Source of the DNA: WHUA01 sp964585785
GTDB taxonomy: Bacteria > Pseudomonadota > Alphaproteobacteria > UBA8366
NCBI GenBank assembly: GCA_964585785.1
Contig: CAZPFL010000065.1
Span: forward strand, 1-21,654
DNA: 21,654 nt
Direction: 5' to 3'
In this document: positions 12,978 through 20,686 of the stretch, piece after piece
Position numbering within the stretch: position 1 is the stretch's first letter
Layout of the letters: each line of letters opens with the position of its first letter
Program-made: the position numbers and the translations under genes
The notes under the pieces: model-generated
What the model saw: only the letters and a program-made list of their open reading frames with translations
Told to the model about the DNA's origin: nothing
The model's database searches: none

Positions 12978-15272
12978 ATGCGATCGCCGGGAGTCAAACC
13001 CAACGCCGGCCTCGGGCTGGCGCGGCGGCGGTTTCGATCCCTCGTCGTGCGCTTGCTGCCGCTTGTCGCCAGCGACAAACGGCTGCTGCTGTCGATTGGG
13101 GGCATCATCCTGCTCGCGCTCGTGGCCAGTTTCGTCACCATCCGCGAGGCGGAGTATCGCCTGCTGAAGAGCGAGGCGACCGGCGCGGCGCTGCACTGGG
13201 CGCGGTTCCTGCAGTCCCGGCTGTTCGCGCTCGACGAGATCCTGTCCGACGGCTTGGTCAACGATTCGGACCGGCGGACCCTCGATTTCGCCAGCGCCGC
13301 GGGCGGCGTGCGCGACTATCAGGTGATCCGGCACGACGGTGCCGTGGCGATGTCGTCCTGGTCGAGTGACTTTCGCGGCACGATCGATCCGTCCATCGCG
13401 CGTGCGGTGATCCGCGACCAGCGCATCGTCGCCCAGGTCGTCGTCGAAGAGGTCGCCGGCCGGCGGATCGTCATCGGCCAGGCCGTCGTGCCGATCCGCG
13501 CGGCGTCGGGTCAGCGCGGCGCGCTCATGGTCGATGTCGACATGACGAGCGCCGCCGCGCATTTCCGCCAGCTTGGCAACAAGGCGTTCATTCTGCTGAT
13601 CGCGCTTCTGCTGCCGCCCGGCGGCGCCTGCGGCTGGCTGATCCAGCGCAATATCCGCCGGCGCCGGGAGAGCGAGCTGCTGCAGCGGCAGCGCGGGCAG
13701 ATCCTCGAGGATCTCGCGAAGGGCGTCCGTCTCGATGACGTTCTCCGGCGGATCGCGGCGATCACGGAACAGCACCACGCGCCAAGCCGATGCACCATCA
13801 TCCTGCTCGATCCGTCGGGCCGGCGCGTGGTCGACGTGATCGTGGTGTCGAACGGCGACGCCGGCCTCGAGTATCTCGGCCGGGAGATCGATCAGCTTCC
13901 GGAGCCCCTCGCGCGCGTGCTCGGGGGCGACACGCCGCCCATGGTCCGCTGCGCCGAGGAGGGCTGGGTCTGGCTGTCGCCGCTGCGCGCGACGACGGGC
14001 ACGGTGCAGGGCAGCTTCGGCCTCGCCTTCGCCAGCCGTCAGGAAGCGCAGGCCGCGGCGCTCGGGGTGGCGCCGACGCTGGCCCAGCTCGGCGCGCTCG
14101 CCGTCGAGTACCGCCGCGCGGAGAACGCGCTCGCCGACATGCGCCAGCGCCACGAGCTGATCCTGAACGCGGCCGGCGACGGCATTTTCGGCGTCGACAT
14201 CGAGGGGCGGATCGTCTTCGCCAATCCCGCCTGCGCCCGCATGCTGCGCCGCAGGCCGGAGGACATGGTGGGCGAGGACGCCGGCGCGCTTATCGTCTCC
14301 GCCGCGCCCGACGCCCACGCTGCGAGCCCGATCTCCGCGACCCTCAAGGACGGCGAGACGCGCCACGCCCGGCAGATTCAGCTAAGGCGCAGTGACGGCA
14401 GCGACTTTTCCGCCGAGATGGTGGTCACGCCGGTCTACCGTCTCGCCTCCAATCTGCGCGTCGTCGTCGTGTTCCACGACATCAGCAATCAGATCCAGGC
14501 CCAGCAGCAGTTGCTGCACGCGAAAGAGGAGGCGGAGACCGCCAGCCGCGCCAAGTCGAGCTTCCTCGCCAATATGAGTCATGAGCTGCGCACGCCGTTG
14601 AACGCAATCATCGGCTTCTCGGAAACCATGACGTACGAGCTTCTCGGGCCGCTCAGCAATCCGCGCTATCGGGAATATGCGGAGCACATCAACCTGTCGG
14701 GCCAGCATCTGCTGACCCTGATCAACGACCTGCTCGACCTGTCGAAAATCGAGGCCGGCAAGCTGGAGCTGGCCGAGGAGACCGTGGATTTCCGGGCGCT
14801 GGTCGACGGCTGCCAAGTGCTCGTCCGCGATCTCGCGAACAGCAAGGCGCTGCGCATCGAGGTGGAGATCGCGCCCGACCTGAAGGCCGTTTATTGCGAC
14901 GAGCAGAAACTGAAGCAGGTCCTCGTGAACCTGCTGTCCAACGCGGTCAAGTTCACCGATCCCGGAGGCCATATCACGGTTGCCGCCCGGCGCGAGCCGC
15001 CCGATCTGCTCGCGATCGAGGTCGCCGACACCGGCGTCGGCATCGCGCCCGAGCAGATCGAGAAGGTCCTGATGCCGTTCAGCCAGGCGGACGATGTCCA
15101 TAACCGCGAGCACAAGGGAACCGGGCTCGGGCTTTCGCTGAGCAAGGCCCTGGTGGAGCTGCATGGCGGGACGCTGCGGCTCGACAGCGTGCTGGGGAAG
15201 GGCACGACCGTATCCATCCGGCTGCCCGGCCGGGCCCGCGCCGGCCGCTTCGCCGCCGTCGGCGGCTCTTGA
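12978..15272 (+). CDS. Membrane sensor histidine kinase: periplasmic sensor, GAF, PAS, HisKA, HATPase
   Basis: A 764-residue kinase. TM1 is about 37-54 and TM2 about 203-222, enclosing a periplasmic domain of about 150 residues. A coiled linker, a GAF-like domain (about 243-375) and a PAS domain (about 390-505, with AAGDGIFGVDIEGRIVFANP) follow. The kinase core has MSHELRTP with phospho-accepting His535, NLLSNAVKF (N box, 651-659), DTGVGIA (684-690) and GTGLGLS (714-720). There is no receiver domain and no response regulator gene nearby, so it is an orphan. GFSETM...GPLSNPRYREYAEHI...SGQHLL after the His is the DivJ/PleC-like core pattern of alphaproteobacteria. GGTGGAG before ATG 12978 supports the start. 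It is expected to autophosphorylate in response to a periplasmic or redox/ligand signal and pass phosphate to an unlinked regulator. Confidence 0.92.
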   Translation: MRSPGVKPNAGLGLARRRFRSLVVRLLPLVASDKRLLLSIGGIILLALVASFVTIREAEYRLLKSEATGAALHWARFLQSRLFALDEILSDGLVNDSDRRTLDFASAAGGVRDYQVIRHDGAVAMSSWSSDFRGTIDPSIARAVIRDQRIVAQVVVEEVAGRRIVIGQAVVPIRAASGQRGALMVDVDMTSAAAHFRQLGNKAFILLIALLLPPGGACGWLIQRNIRRRRESELLQRQRGQILEDLAKGVRLDDVLRRIAAITEQHHAPSRCTIILLDPSGRRVVDVIVVSNGDAGLEYLGREIDQLPEPLARVLGGDTPPMVRCAEEGWVWLSPLRATTGTVQGSFGLAFASRQEAQAAALGVAPTLAQLGALAVEYRRAENALADMRQRHELILNAAGDGIFGVDIEGRIVFANPACARMLRRRPEDMVGEDAGALIVSAAPDAHAASPISATLKDGETRHARQIQLRRSDGSDFSAEMVVTPVYRLASNLRVVVVFHDISNQIQAQQQLLHAKEEAETASRAKSSFLANMSHELRTPLNAIIGFSETMTYELLGPLSNPRYREYAEHINLSGQHLLTLINDLLDLSKIEAGKLELAEETVDFRALVDGCQVLVRDLANSKALRIEVEIAPDLKAVYCDEQKLKQVLVNLLSNAVKFTDPGGHITVAARREPPDLLAIEVADTGVGIAPEQIEKVLMPFSQADDVHNREHKGTGLGLSLSKALVELHGGTLRLDSVLGKGTTVSIRLPGRARAGRFAAVGGS

Positions 15273-15434
15273 CGCGCCTCACCACGCAGGCTGGCGGCGC
15301 CGATCCCGCGCGCGAAAGATTTACTTGAAAATCATGGGAGCCGCGGGCAATAGAGACCGCTTATGGTTTCCCCTGCGGCGGTCGTTCCGATCGCTTTGCC
15401 CGAGAAGACATCTTGAAAAAAAGGGAGTGACGTC

Positions 15435-15713
15435 ATGGCATTGCGCAAATTCATCATCGAACGCGATATCCCCGAAGTCGGCTCGCTCGACCGCGAGCAG
15501 CTGCGCGGTGCGGCGGCCAAGTCGAACGGGGTGCTGCGCGACCTCGGCCCCGACATCCAGTGGGTCGAGAGCTTCGTCGCGGCCGACAAGACGTTCTGCG
15601 TCTACCTGGCGAAGGACGAGGCGATCATCCGCAAGCACGCCGAGATCAGCGGCTTTCCCGCGACGAAGATCACGGAAGTGCGGAAAATGATCGATCCCAC
15701 GACCGAGGCGTGA
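15435..15713 (+). CDS. DUF4242 (SCO4226-like, nickel-binding ferredoxin-fold) small protein
   Basis: A 92-residue cytosolic protein. FIIERDIP (6-13), WVESFVAADKTFCVYLAKDE (43-62), IIRKHAEISGFPATKITEVR (64-83) and a terminal IDP fit DUF4242. The studied member, Streptomyces SCO4226, is a dimeric ferredoxin-like protein that binds nickel. His68 and Cys55 are conserved-looking polar positions here, but I cannot assign ligands. GGGAG about 8 bases before ATG 15435 makes the start firm. It lies 162 bp after one sensor kinase and 106 bp before the next on the same strand, which may be functional or only neighbourly. The metal link to the HupE-like permease 5 kb upstream is speculative. Confidence 0.82.
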   Translation: MALRKFIIERDIPEVGSLDREQLRGAAAKSNGVLRDLGPDIQWVESFVAADKTFCVYLAKDEAIIRKHAEISGFPATKITEVRKMIDPTTEA

Positions 15714-15742
15714 GGGCGGCGTCCGGCGGGCTCCCACGGGCC

Positions 15743-15761
15743 GTCGGCCAAGTGGCCGGAC
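15743..15761 (+). terminator. Weak stem-loop after the DUF4242 gene
   Basis: GTCGGCC and GGCCGGAC pair with one bulged base around a short loop, 29 bp after the stop. The surroundings are GC-rich and no U-run follows, so it is a weak candidate for transcript end. Confidence 0.25.
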
Positions 15762-15819
15762 CGGGCCGGATCGGTTGAAATTTACGGCGTCTTAAGTCGG
15801 GCCGGTTAGATTCCGCGGA

Positions 15820-17376
15820 ATGTTCCGCGTGTATGGCTGCCTGACCCAACAGCATGACCTACGCTTGGTTGTGCTCGCCGGGGTTATTTGCTTGTTCGCG
15901 TCCTTCACCGCGATCAATCTGACCTCTCGCGTCTGTTTTCTCGAAGGTTGGCCGCGCGTGGCTTGGCTGGCGATTGCGGCTATCGTGACGGGAGCGGGTA
16001 TCTGGGCGACGCATTTCATCGCCATGCTCGCCTACCGGGCTGCCTTCCCGGTGCGCTACGACCTGGGGCTGACGGCGCTGTCCGTCGTCATCGCGATTTT
16101 TCTGTCCGGCTGCGGCCTTTTCCTGGCGGCCTGGGCGGGCCATCGGATCCTCGGCGGCGCCGTCGTCGGCATCGGGGTGGGGGCGATGCACTACACCGGT
16201 ATGGCCGCGCTTCGAGTGCCGGCCGTCGAAGTGTGGGACATGTCTTTTGTCTACGCATCCTTCGCGATCGGGATCGTCGGCTGCGCGCTGGCCGTTGTCG
16301 CGGGGCTCAGCCGCGACACCGTCCGATCGAAACTGACCGGGGCGGGCCTGCTGGCGCTCGGCATATGCGGCCTGCATTTTACCGGCATGGCGGGGCTCGT
16401 GCTCGTTCCCGATCCTGCCGCGCCCTATGTCACCTGGCCGACCTCGACCGACTTCCTCGTGGCCTCGGTTGCGGCGGCGACGCTCCTCATTCTCGCCTTC
16501 GGGTTCGCCGGCTCGGTCATCGACCAGCATCTTGCGGAACGGACCGTGCGCGAGGCCGATCGCCTGCGCGCTTACGTTGCCGAGCTCGAGGCGACCAAGC
16601 GCGCGCTCGAGGCGCGCACCGGTGAAGTGAAGCGCGCGCTCGCCGAGGCGGCGGCCGGCAGCCAGGCCAAGTCGCAGTTTCTCGCCGCGATGAGCCACGA
16701 GCTGCGGACGCCGCTCAACGCCATCATCGGATTCTCCGAGATCCTCACCGCGCAGATGTTCGGCCCGGTGGGCGACGCGCGCTACGTCGACTACGCCAAG
16801 GATATTCATCGCAGCGGGCAGCATCTGCTCGAGCTGATCAACGACGTGCTGGATTTCTCGAAGCTCGACGCCAGGCGGCTCGACCTGCACGACGACGTTT
16901 TCGACCTTACGGCCCTCGTCGCCGAGACGGTTCACATGCTGCGCGGCGAAAGCGATAAGGCGCATGTCGCGCTGCGCCTCGCCGCGAGCGACGTGGCGCC
17001 GCCGCTCCGGGCGGATAGGCGCCGGATTCTCCAGGTGCTGATCAATCTTCTGTCCAACGGCCTGAAGTTTACCGCGGCCGGAGGCGAAGTTCGGGTCGCG
17101 GTGACCTGGACGCCCGAGGGGTACGCGGTGACGATCAGCGATACCGGCATCGGCATCGCGCCGGAAGACATTCCGAAGGCGCTCGACCCGTTCGGCCAGA
17201 TCGACAGCCGGCTGAGCCGGAAATACGACGGCACCGGGCTCGGCCTGCCGCTGGCCCGGCGGCTGGTCGAGCTGCATCAGGGAACGCTGTCGCTGGAAAG
17301 CGCCGTCGGGCACGGTACCACAGTGACGGTCCGGCTCCCGGCCGATCGGGCGGTCGACGCGCGCTCGGTTGCCTGA
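15820..17376 (+). CDS. MHYT-domain membrane sensor histidine kinase
   Basis: A 518-residue kinase. The N-terminal 230 residues form a seven-helix MHYT domain with three motif copies: WATHFIAM (62-69), GAMHYTGM (121-128) and GLHFTGM (184-190). MHYT helices are thought to bind copper and sense a diatomic gas such as oxygen, CO or NO at the membrane. A coiled coil (about 236-278) leads to MSHELRTP with His293, NLLSN (409-413), DTGIGIA (441-447) and GTGLGLP (471-477). No receiver or response regulator accompanies it. The start MFRVYGCLTQQHDLRL is the usual beginning for this domain, although the ribosome site is poor. Its HisKA segment closely resembles that of the kinase at 12978-15272. It ends 4 bp before the stop of a convergent small gene. 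Confidence 0.93.
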   Translation: MFRVYGCLTQQHDLRLVVLAGVICLFASFTAINLTSRVCFLEGWPRVAWLAIAAIVTGAGIWATHFIAMLAYRAAFPVRYDLGLTALSVVIAIFLSGCGLFLAAWAGHRILGGAVVGIGVGAMHYTGMAALRVPAVEVWDMSFVYASFAIGIVGCALAVVAGLSRDTVRSKLTGAGLLALGICGLHFTGMAGLVLVPDPAAPYVTWPTSTDFLVASVAAATLLILAFGFAGSVIDQHLAERTVREADRLRAYVAELEATKRALEARTGEVKRALAEAAAGSQAKSQFLAAMSHELRTPLNAIIGFSEILTAQMFGPVGDARYVDYAKDIHRSGQHLLELINDVLDFSKLDARRLDLHDDVFDLTALVAETVHMLRGESDKAHVALRLAASDVAPPLRADRRRILQVLINLLSNGLKFTAAGGEVRVAVTWTPEGYAVTISDTGIGIAPEDIPKALDPFGQIDSRLSRKYDGTGLGLPLARRLVELHQGTLSLESAVGHGTTVTVRLPADRAVDARSVA

Positions 17377-17380
17377 ACCG

Positions 17381-17623
17381 TCAGTTCCCGCCGACCAGCC
17401 GTAACCGGCCGAGCTTCAGGATCGGCATGTCCTGGAAATGAACCGCCGCCAGGCCGCCAAGCGCGTCGTCGCGCACCCACATGGCGTTCAGACCTTGCGG
17501 CAGGTCGTAGACGCTCACCACATGACCGTCGCGCACGTCCTCGATGAGGCGCTGATGATTGGCGCGTTCCGTGAACGCGGTCATGCGGACCGGCGGCTTC
17601 GGGAAGGTGATGATCTCGGCCAT
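17381..17623 (-). CDS. Small conserved-looking hypothetical protein (80 aa)
   Basis: The 80-residue frame starts MAEIITFPKPPVRMTAFTER and contains RDGHVVSVYDLPQGLNAMWV and DMPILKLGRLRLVGG. It has no transmembrane segment, signal or catalytic motif that I recognise. ATG 17623 is chosen because GAGGA lies 8 bases before it; the frame is open to 17698 but no ribosome site lies there. The gene converges with the MHYT kinase (4 bp between stops) and diverges from the AroE-like gene. The balanced composition and good start signal favour a real gene over a shadow. Function unknown. Confidence 0.65.
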   Translation of the reverse strand: MAEIITFPKPPVRMTAFTERANHQRLIEDVRDGHVVSVYDLPQGLNAMWVRDDALGGLAAVHFQDMPILKLGRLRLVGGN

Positions 17624-17733
17624 GTTGCGCATCCTCAAGACGTGTTCCGCTTCCGTCGGCGGTGCATATAAAAGGGTGATGCCTTCGACTTCTGACATAA
17701 TGAACGTTGCGCGAAACGAAAGGGGTTAAACGA

Positions 17734-18585
17734 GTGATCAAGCTCGGGCTGATCGGGAAGGCCATCCAGCGCTCGAACATGCCGCTGCTGCAGCGCCTCG
17801 CCGGCGCGCGCAAAGGATGTCCGGTGGACTATCGGCTGCTCGACATCGCCGACGCCGACCCGGCGCGCTTCGACGAAGCCTTCCACGCCTGCCTGGACGG
17901 CGGCTTCCGCGGCGTCAATGTCACCCATCCTTTCAAGGAGCGGGCGGCCGCGCGGGTCGCGATCGAAAATCCGCTCGTCCGGGCCATCGGCGCGGTCAAC
18001 ACGGTGACCTTCGAGGCGGACGGGCCGCGCGGCCGCAACACCGACTACACGGGTTTTCTCCGCGCCTGGCGCTGGCGCTTCGGCGCGCGGACGCCGGGAC
18101 GGGTCGCGCTGATCGGCGCCGGCGGGGTCGGGCGCGCCATCGCCTTCGCGCTGACCGCGCTCGGCGCGCCGGAAATCCGGCTCTGCGATCTCGATCGCGC
18201 GAAGGCCGAGGCGCTCGCGGCGGCCTTGTGCCGGGCGCGCCTCACCGTGACGGTCCACTTGTTCGATGACGCCGAAACCGCCGTCGCCGGCGCCGAGGGT
18301 ATCGTCAACGCGACGCCGGTCGGCATGTATTACGCGCCCGGCTGCCCGGTGAACGAGGCCGCGCTCGGTGGTCAGCGCTGGGTCTTCGATGCGGTCTACA
18401 CGCCCGAGAATACGGAACTGCTGCAGGCGGCGCGCGCCAAAGGGATCGACGTCTTTTCCGGCTTCGGGCTGTTCCTATGGCAGGGCGCCGACGCCTTCGA
18501 AATCTTCACCGGCGTTACGCTGACCGACGCCGACATCACCGCCCTCGAGCAAGAGGTCCGCGCGGCGAACGCCGCCCGGGCCTGA
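17734..18585 (+). CDS. AroE-like shikimate/quinate dehydrogenase, predicted NAD-preferring
   Basis: A 283-residue two-domain dehydrogenase. NVTHPFKE carries the catalytic Lys68, RNTDYTGF the catalytic Asp104, and GAGGVGRA (128-135) the nucleotide loop. The strand after it ends LCDLDRAKAEAL, with Asp152 where NADP-specific AroE has an NRTxxR-type phosphate clamp. The acidic residue suggests NAD, as in quinate/shikimate dehydrogenases of catabolism. NVTHP rather than NVTIP, and a QRSNMPLLQ N-terminal pocket rather than the SLSPxMHN type, also set it apart from biosynthetic AroE. FLWQGADAFEIFTG (C-terminal) holds the usual Gln. The start is GTG 17734 with AAGGGG 8 bases upstream. A role in quinate or shikimate use is inferred; no other pathway gene is adjacent. 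Confidence 0.85.
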   Translation: MIKLGLIGKAIQRSNMPLLQRLAGARKGCPVDYRLLDIADADPARFDEAFHACLDGGFRGVNVTHPFKERAAARVAIENPLVRAIGAVNTVTFEADGPRGRNTDYTGFLRAWRWRFGARTPGRVALIGAGGVGRAIAFALTALGAPEIRLCDLDRAKAEALAAALCRARLTVTVHLFDDAETAVAGAEGIVNATPVGMYYAPGCPVNEAALGGQRWVFDAVYTPENTELLQAARAKGIDVFSGFGLFLWQGADAFEIFTGVTLTDADITALEQEVRAANAARA

Positions 18586-18594
18586 GGACGCGTC

Positions 18595-19986
18595 CTACGC
18601 CGCCAGCAGCGCCGCCGCCTTGGCGCGCGCAGCCTTGGCGTCGGCGGCGGCGCCGCAGCCTTCGAGCGCCTCCGCGTAGGCCTGCCAGGACGGCGCGCTC
18701 GTCGGGTTCGCCGCGGTGCGCTCGGCGAACAGCGCGCGGGCGAGCGCATGCTGGCCGTCCTTGAGCGCGGCGTCCAGCAGCATGCGCTCCCAGACGTCGC
18801 GCTGCGCCCAGCTTCCGCCGAGCGGCCGCATGCGGTAGCGCGTCTCCATCATGATGTCGACCACGCGGGCGTAGTCGCGCGCCGCGTAGGCGAGGATGGC
18901 CTCGGCGACCGGGATCCCCGCGTCGCGGTAGACCGGCGCGATGGAGGTATGGTCGTCCTTGTGGGTGGCGGCGAAGTCCTTCATCGAGGCGAGGATGGCC
19001 CCGGCCTCGGCGCGCCGTCCCGCCATCACCAGCGACATGATGAAATGCAGGTCGTTGAACGGCCTGAGCCGGTCCGCGACGCGCCCGGCGCAGACCTGCG
19101 CAATCGAATCCCAGCGGTCGCCGACGTCGATGCCCAGCATGGCGAGGCGCATCAGCATGCTCGACGCGTTGCAGATGTCGATGTTGTCCTCCGACGGCTC
19201 GCGCCAGAACTGCCGGTCATAGGCGTCGAGCACGTCGTCGTAGCGCTCGAACTCGAGATAATGCAGCGCGCGGTGCCACCACATGTGGTTCGCGAAGACG
19301 CCGCGCTTCTTCCAGGCTTCCTCGTGTTCGTCGACCCAGGCGATGCCTTCCTGGCGCCGGCCCTGCGCCTCCAGCACATGCGCCACGCAATGGCCGGCCC
19401 AGATGTCGTTCTCGTTGATCTCGACGGCACGGCGGCCGAGCGCTTCCGCCGGCGTGAACTCGCTGTTCTCCTCGTGCGAGAAGCCGCGGCAGCCGAGCAC
19501 GAAGCCGTAGCCCGGCACGTCCTCGCTCCAGCGCGGCATGACGCGCGCCATGGAATCGCGCATGCGCGCGAGGTCTCCGAGGAAGAAATGCATGGTGTGG
19601 GCGAGACGCATCGCCAGGATGTCGAGCGGGTGGTCGATCAGGATGTCGTCCCAGATCCGGTTGGTCCGGCGGATGTCGCCGGCGCACCAGGCGGCGAGCG
19701 CCTCGACATGCTTCTTCTCGCGCTCGGTGGCGCCGCCGACGAGCATCTGCGCCTTGGCGAGCGCGTCCGGGCTTTGCGCCGTCAGATGCGCCTGCGCCGG
19801 CAGGCGGAGAAAATAGCCGCGCAGGCATTGCCCCATCACCATATCCGGGTCGACCTCGGCGATGCCCTTGAGCAGCAGCCCGGCGTCGCGGCCCGAGGCG
19901 AGGAACGCATCGACGCAGGCGTCGAAGGCATCGACCGCCGCCTGGCTCGCCGCCGTCATGGGAAGTCCGCGTTTGTCTTTGAACAT
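18595..19986 (-). CDS. Tetratricopeptide-repeat protein (TTC38-like)
   Basis: A 463-residue all-helical protein without signal peptide or transmembrane segment. Repeated helix pairs such as AGHCVAHVLEAQGRRQEGI, FANHMWWHRALHYLEFERYD and RPFNDLHFIMSLVMAGRRAE match the TTC38/StaR-like TPR family, which includes bacterial and animal proteins of unknown activity. TPR arrays bind partner proteins. It lies 17 bp after the 192-residue gene on the same strand, so the two probably form an operon. ATG 19986 follows an AGGG-containing tract 12 bases upstream. ATG 19959 is an alternative that removes MFKDKRGLP. It converges with the AroE-like gene (9 bp between stops). Confidence 0.85.
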   Translation of the reverse strand: MFKDKRGLPMTAASQAAVDAFDACVDAFLASGRDAGLLLKGIAEVDPDMVMGQCLRGYFLRLPAQAHLTAQSPDALAKAQMLVGGATEREKKHVEALAAWCAGDIRRTNRIWDDILIDHPLDILAMRLAHTMHFFLGDLARMRDSMARVMPRWSEDVPGYGFVLGCRGFSHEENSEFTPAEALGRRAVEINENDIWAGHCVAHVLEAQGRRQEGIAWVDEHEEAWKKRGVFANHMWWHRALHYLEFERYDDVLDAYDRQFWREPSEDNIDICNASSMLMRLAMLGIDVGDRWDSIAQVCAGRVADRLRPFNDLHFIMSLVMAGRRAEAGAILASMKDFAATHKDDHTSIAPVYRDAGIPVAEAILAYAARDYARVVDIMMETRYRMRPLGGSWAQRDVWERMLLDAALKDGQHALARALFAERTAANPTSAPSWQAYAEALEGCGAAADAKAARAKAAALLAA

Positions 19987-20003
19987 TTTCTTCGTTTCCC
20001 TTT

Positions 20004-20582
20004 CTAACGCTCTTCGGTCCAGCTCTCGGAAAAGGCCAGCGCGCAGGTGCTGAACGGGCGGCCTTCACGCTCGCGCGGCCAAGGCTGGCCGGCGGCGTCG
20101 ACGCCGTTCACCGTCAGCCGGGCGCCGAGCGCGGGCACCAGCACGGTGCAAAGTCCATAGCGCCGCCCCGGCACCTCGTTCGGCTGGGTGTGCAGCAGCA
20201 GCGGGTCGCCGCAATCGAACCAGGTCAGCGTGATCTCCTCCTCGATGGTCTCGACCCGCTCGGTCCAGAAGACATCCGGGTTGCCTTCCTTGCTGAACTG
20301 GGCCTCGCGCACCGGGATCGAGGTGTTGGCCGTCTCGGGACTCAGCATGCCCTGTACGGTGGTCTGCAGCCAGCGCGCCATGGCGATATTGTCGGAATAG
20401 ATGCGCCAGCGGTTCTCGGTCAGCTCGCTCTTGAGGTAGAGCGCGTGCCCAGGCCCGGCGGCGCAGAAATAGATGCGCCAGAAGCTCGCCGCCGTCGTGA
20501 AGTCGTCGCTGTCGGTCGCGGACAGCCGGATGAACGGGTTCTCGCCTGTCAGGATGACGCGGTTCGGGTCGGCGATGCTCAT
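20004..20582 (-). CDS. Conserved-looking hypothetical protein, first gene of TPR operon (192 aa)
   Basis: A 192-residue soluble protein starting MSIADPNRVILTGENPFIRL. It is rich in aromatic and beta-prone segments (SFWRIYFCAAGPGHALYLKS, NRWRIYSDNIAMARWLQTTV, EEEITLTWFDCGDPLLLHTQ, RRYGLCTVLVPALGARLTVN), suggesting a beta-sandwich or barrel. I do not recognise a family. GGAGCC about 8 bases before ATG 20582 supports the start. It precedes the TPR gene by 17 bp, and its promoter should lie in the 104-bp divergent space shared with the PRISE-like reductase. That arrangement suggests joint control with the reductase. A substrate-binding or small-molecule role would fit, but nothing shows it directly. 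Confidence 0.72.
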   Translation of the reverse strand: MSIADPNRVILTGENPFIRLSATDSDDFTTAASFWRIYFCAAGPGHALYLKSELTENRWRIYSDNIAMARWLQTTVQGMLSPETANTSIPVREAQFSKEGNPDVFWTERVETIEEEITLTWFDCGDPLLLHTQPNEVPGRRYGLCTVLVPALGARLTVNGVDAAGQPWPREREGRPFSTCALAFSESWTEER

Positions 20583-20686
20583 GGCTCATGGCTCCATCGG
20601 TGGCAGCTGCCATCCATACTATAACCCGCTCCTCTTGCGCGCGAACCGCTATCGCTGGGATCATGCGCGGGAAAGGGAGCGCGGCA

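Noticed and set aside
12771..14366. A 531-residue antisense frame over the first kinase gene
   Set aside because: No domain is recognisable, and the opposite strand holds a textbook histidine kinase.
15859..17313. A 484-residue antisense frame over the MHYT kinase gene
   Set aside because: Composition is that of a shadow, and the sense strand has all kinase and MHYT motifs.
18748..20007. A 419-residue plus-strand frame opposite the TPR gene
   Set aside because: His/Arg/Val-rich shadow without family features; the minus strand carries clear TPR helices.
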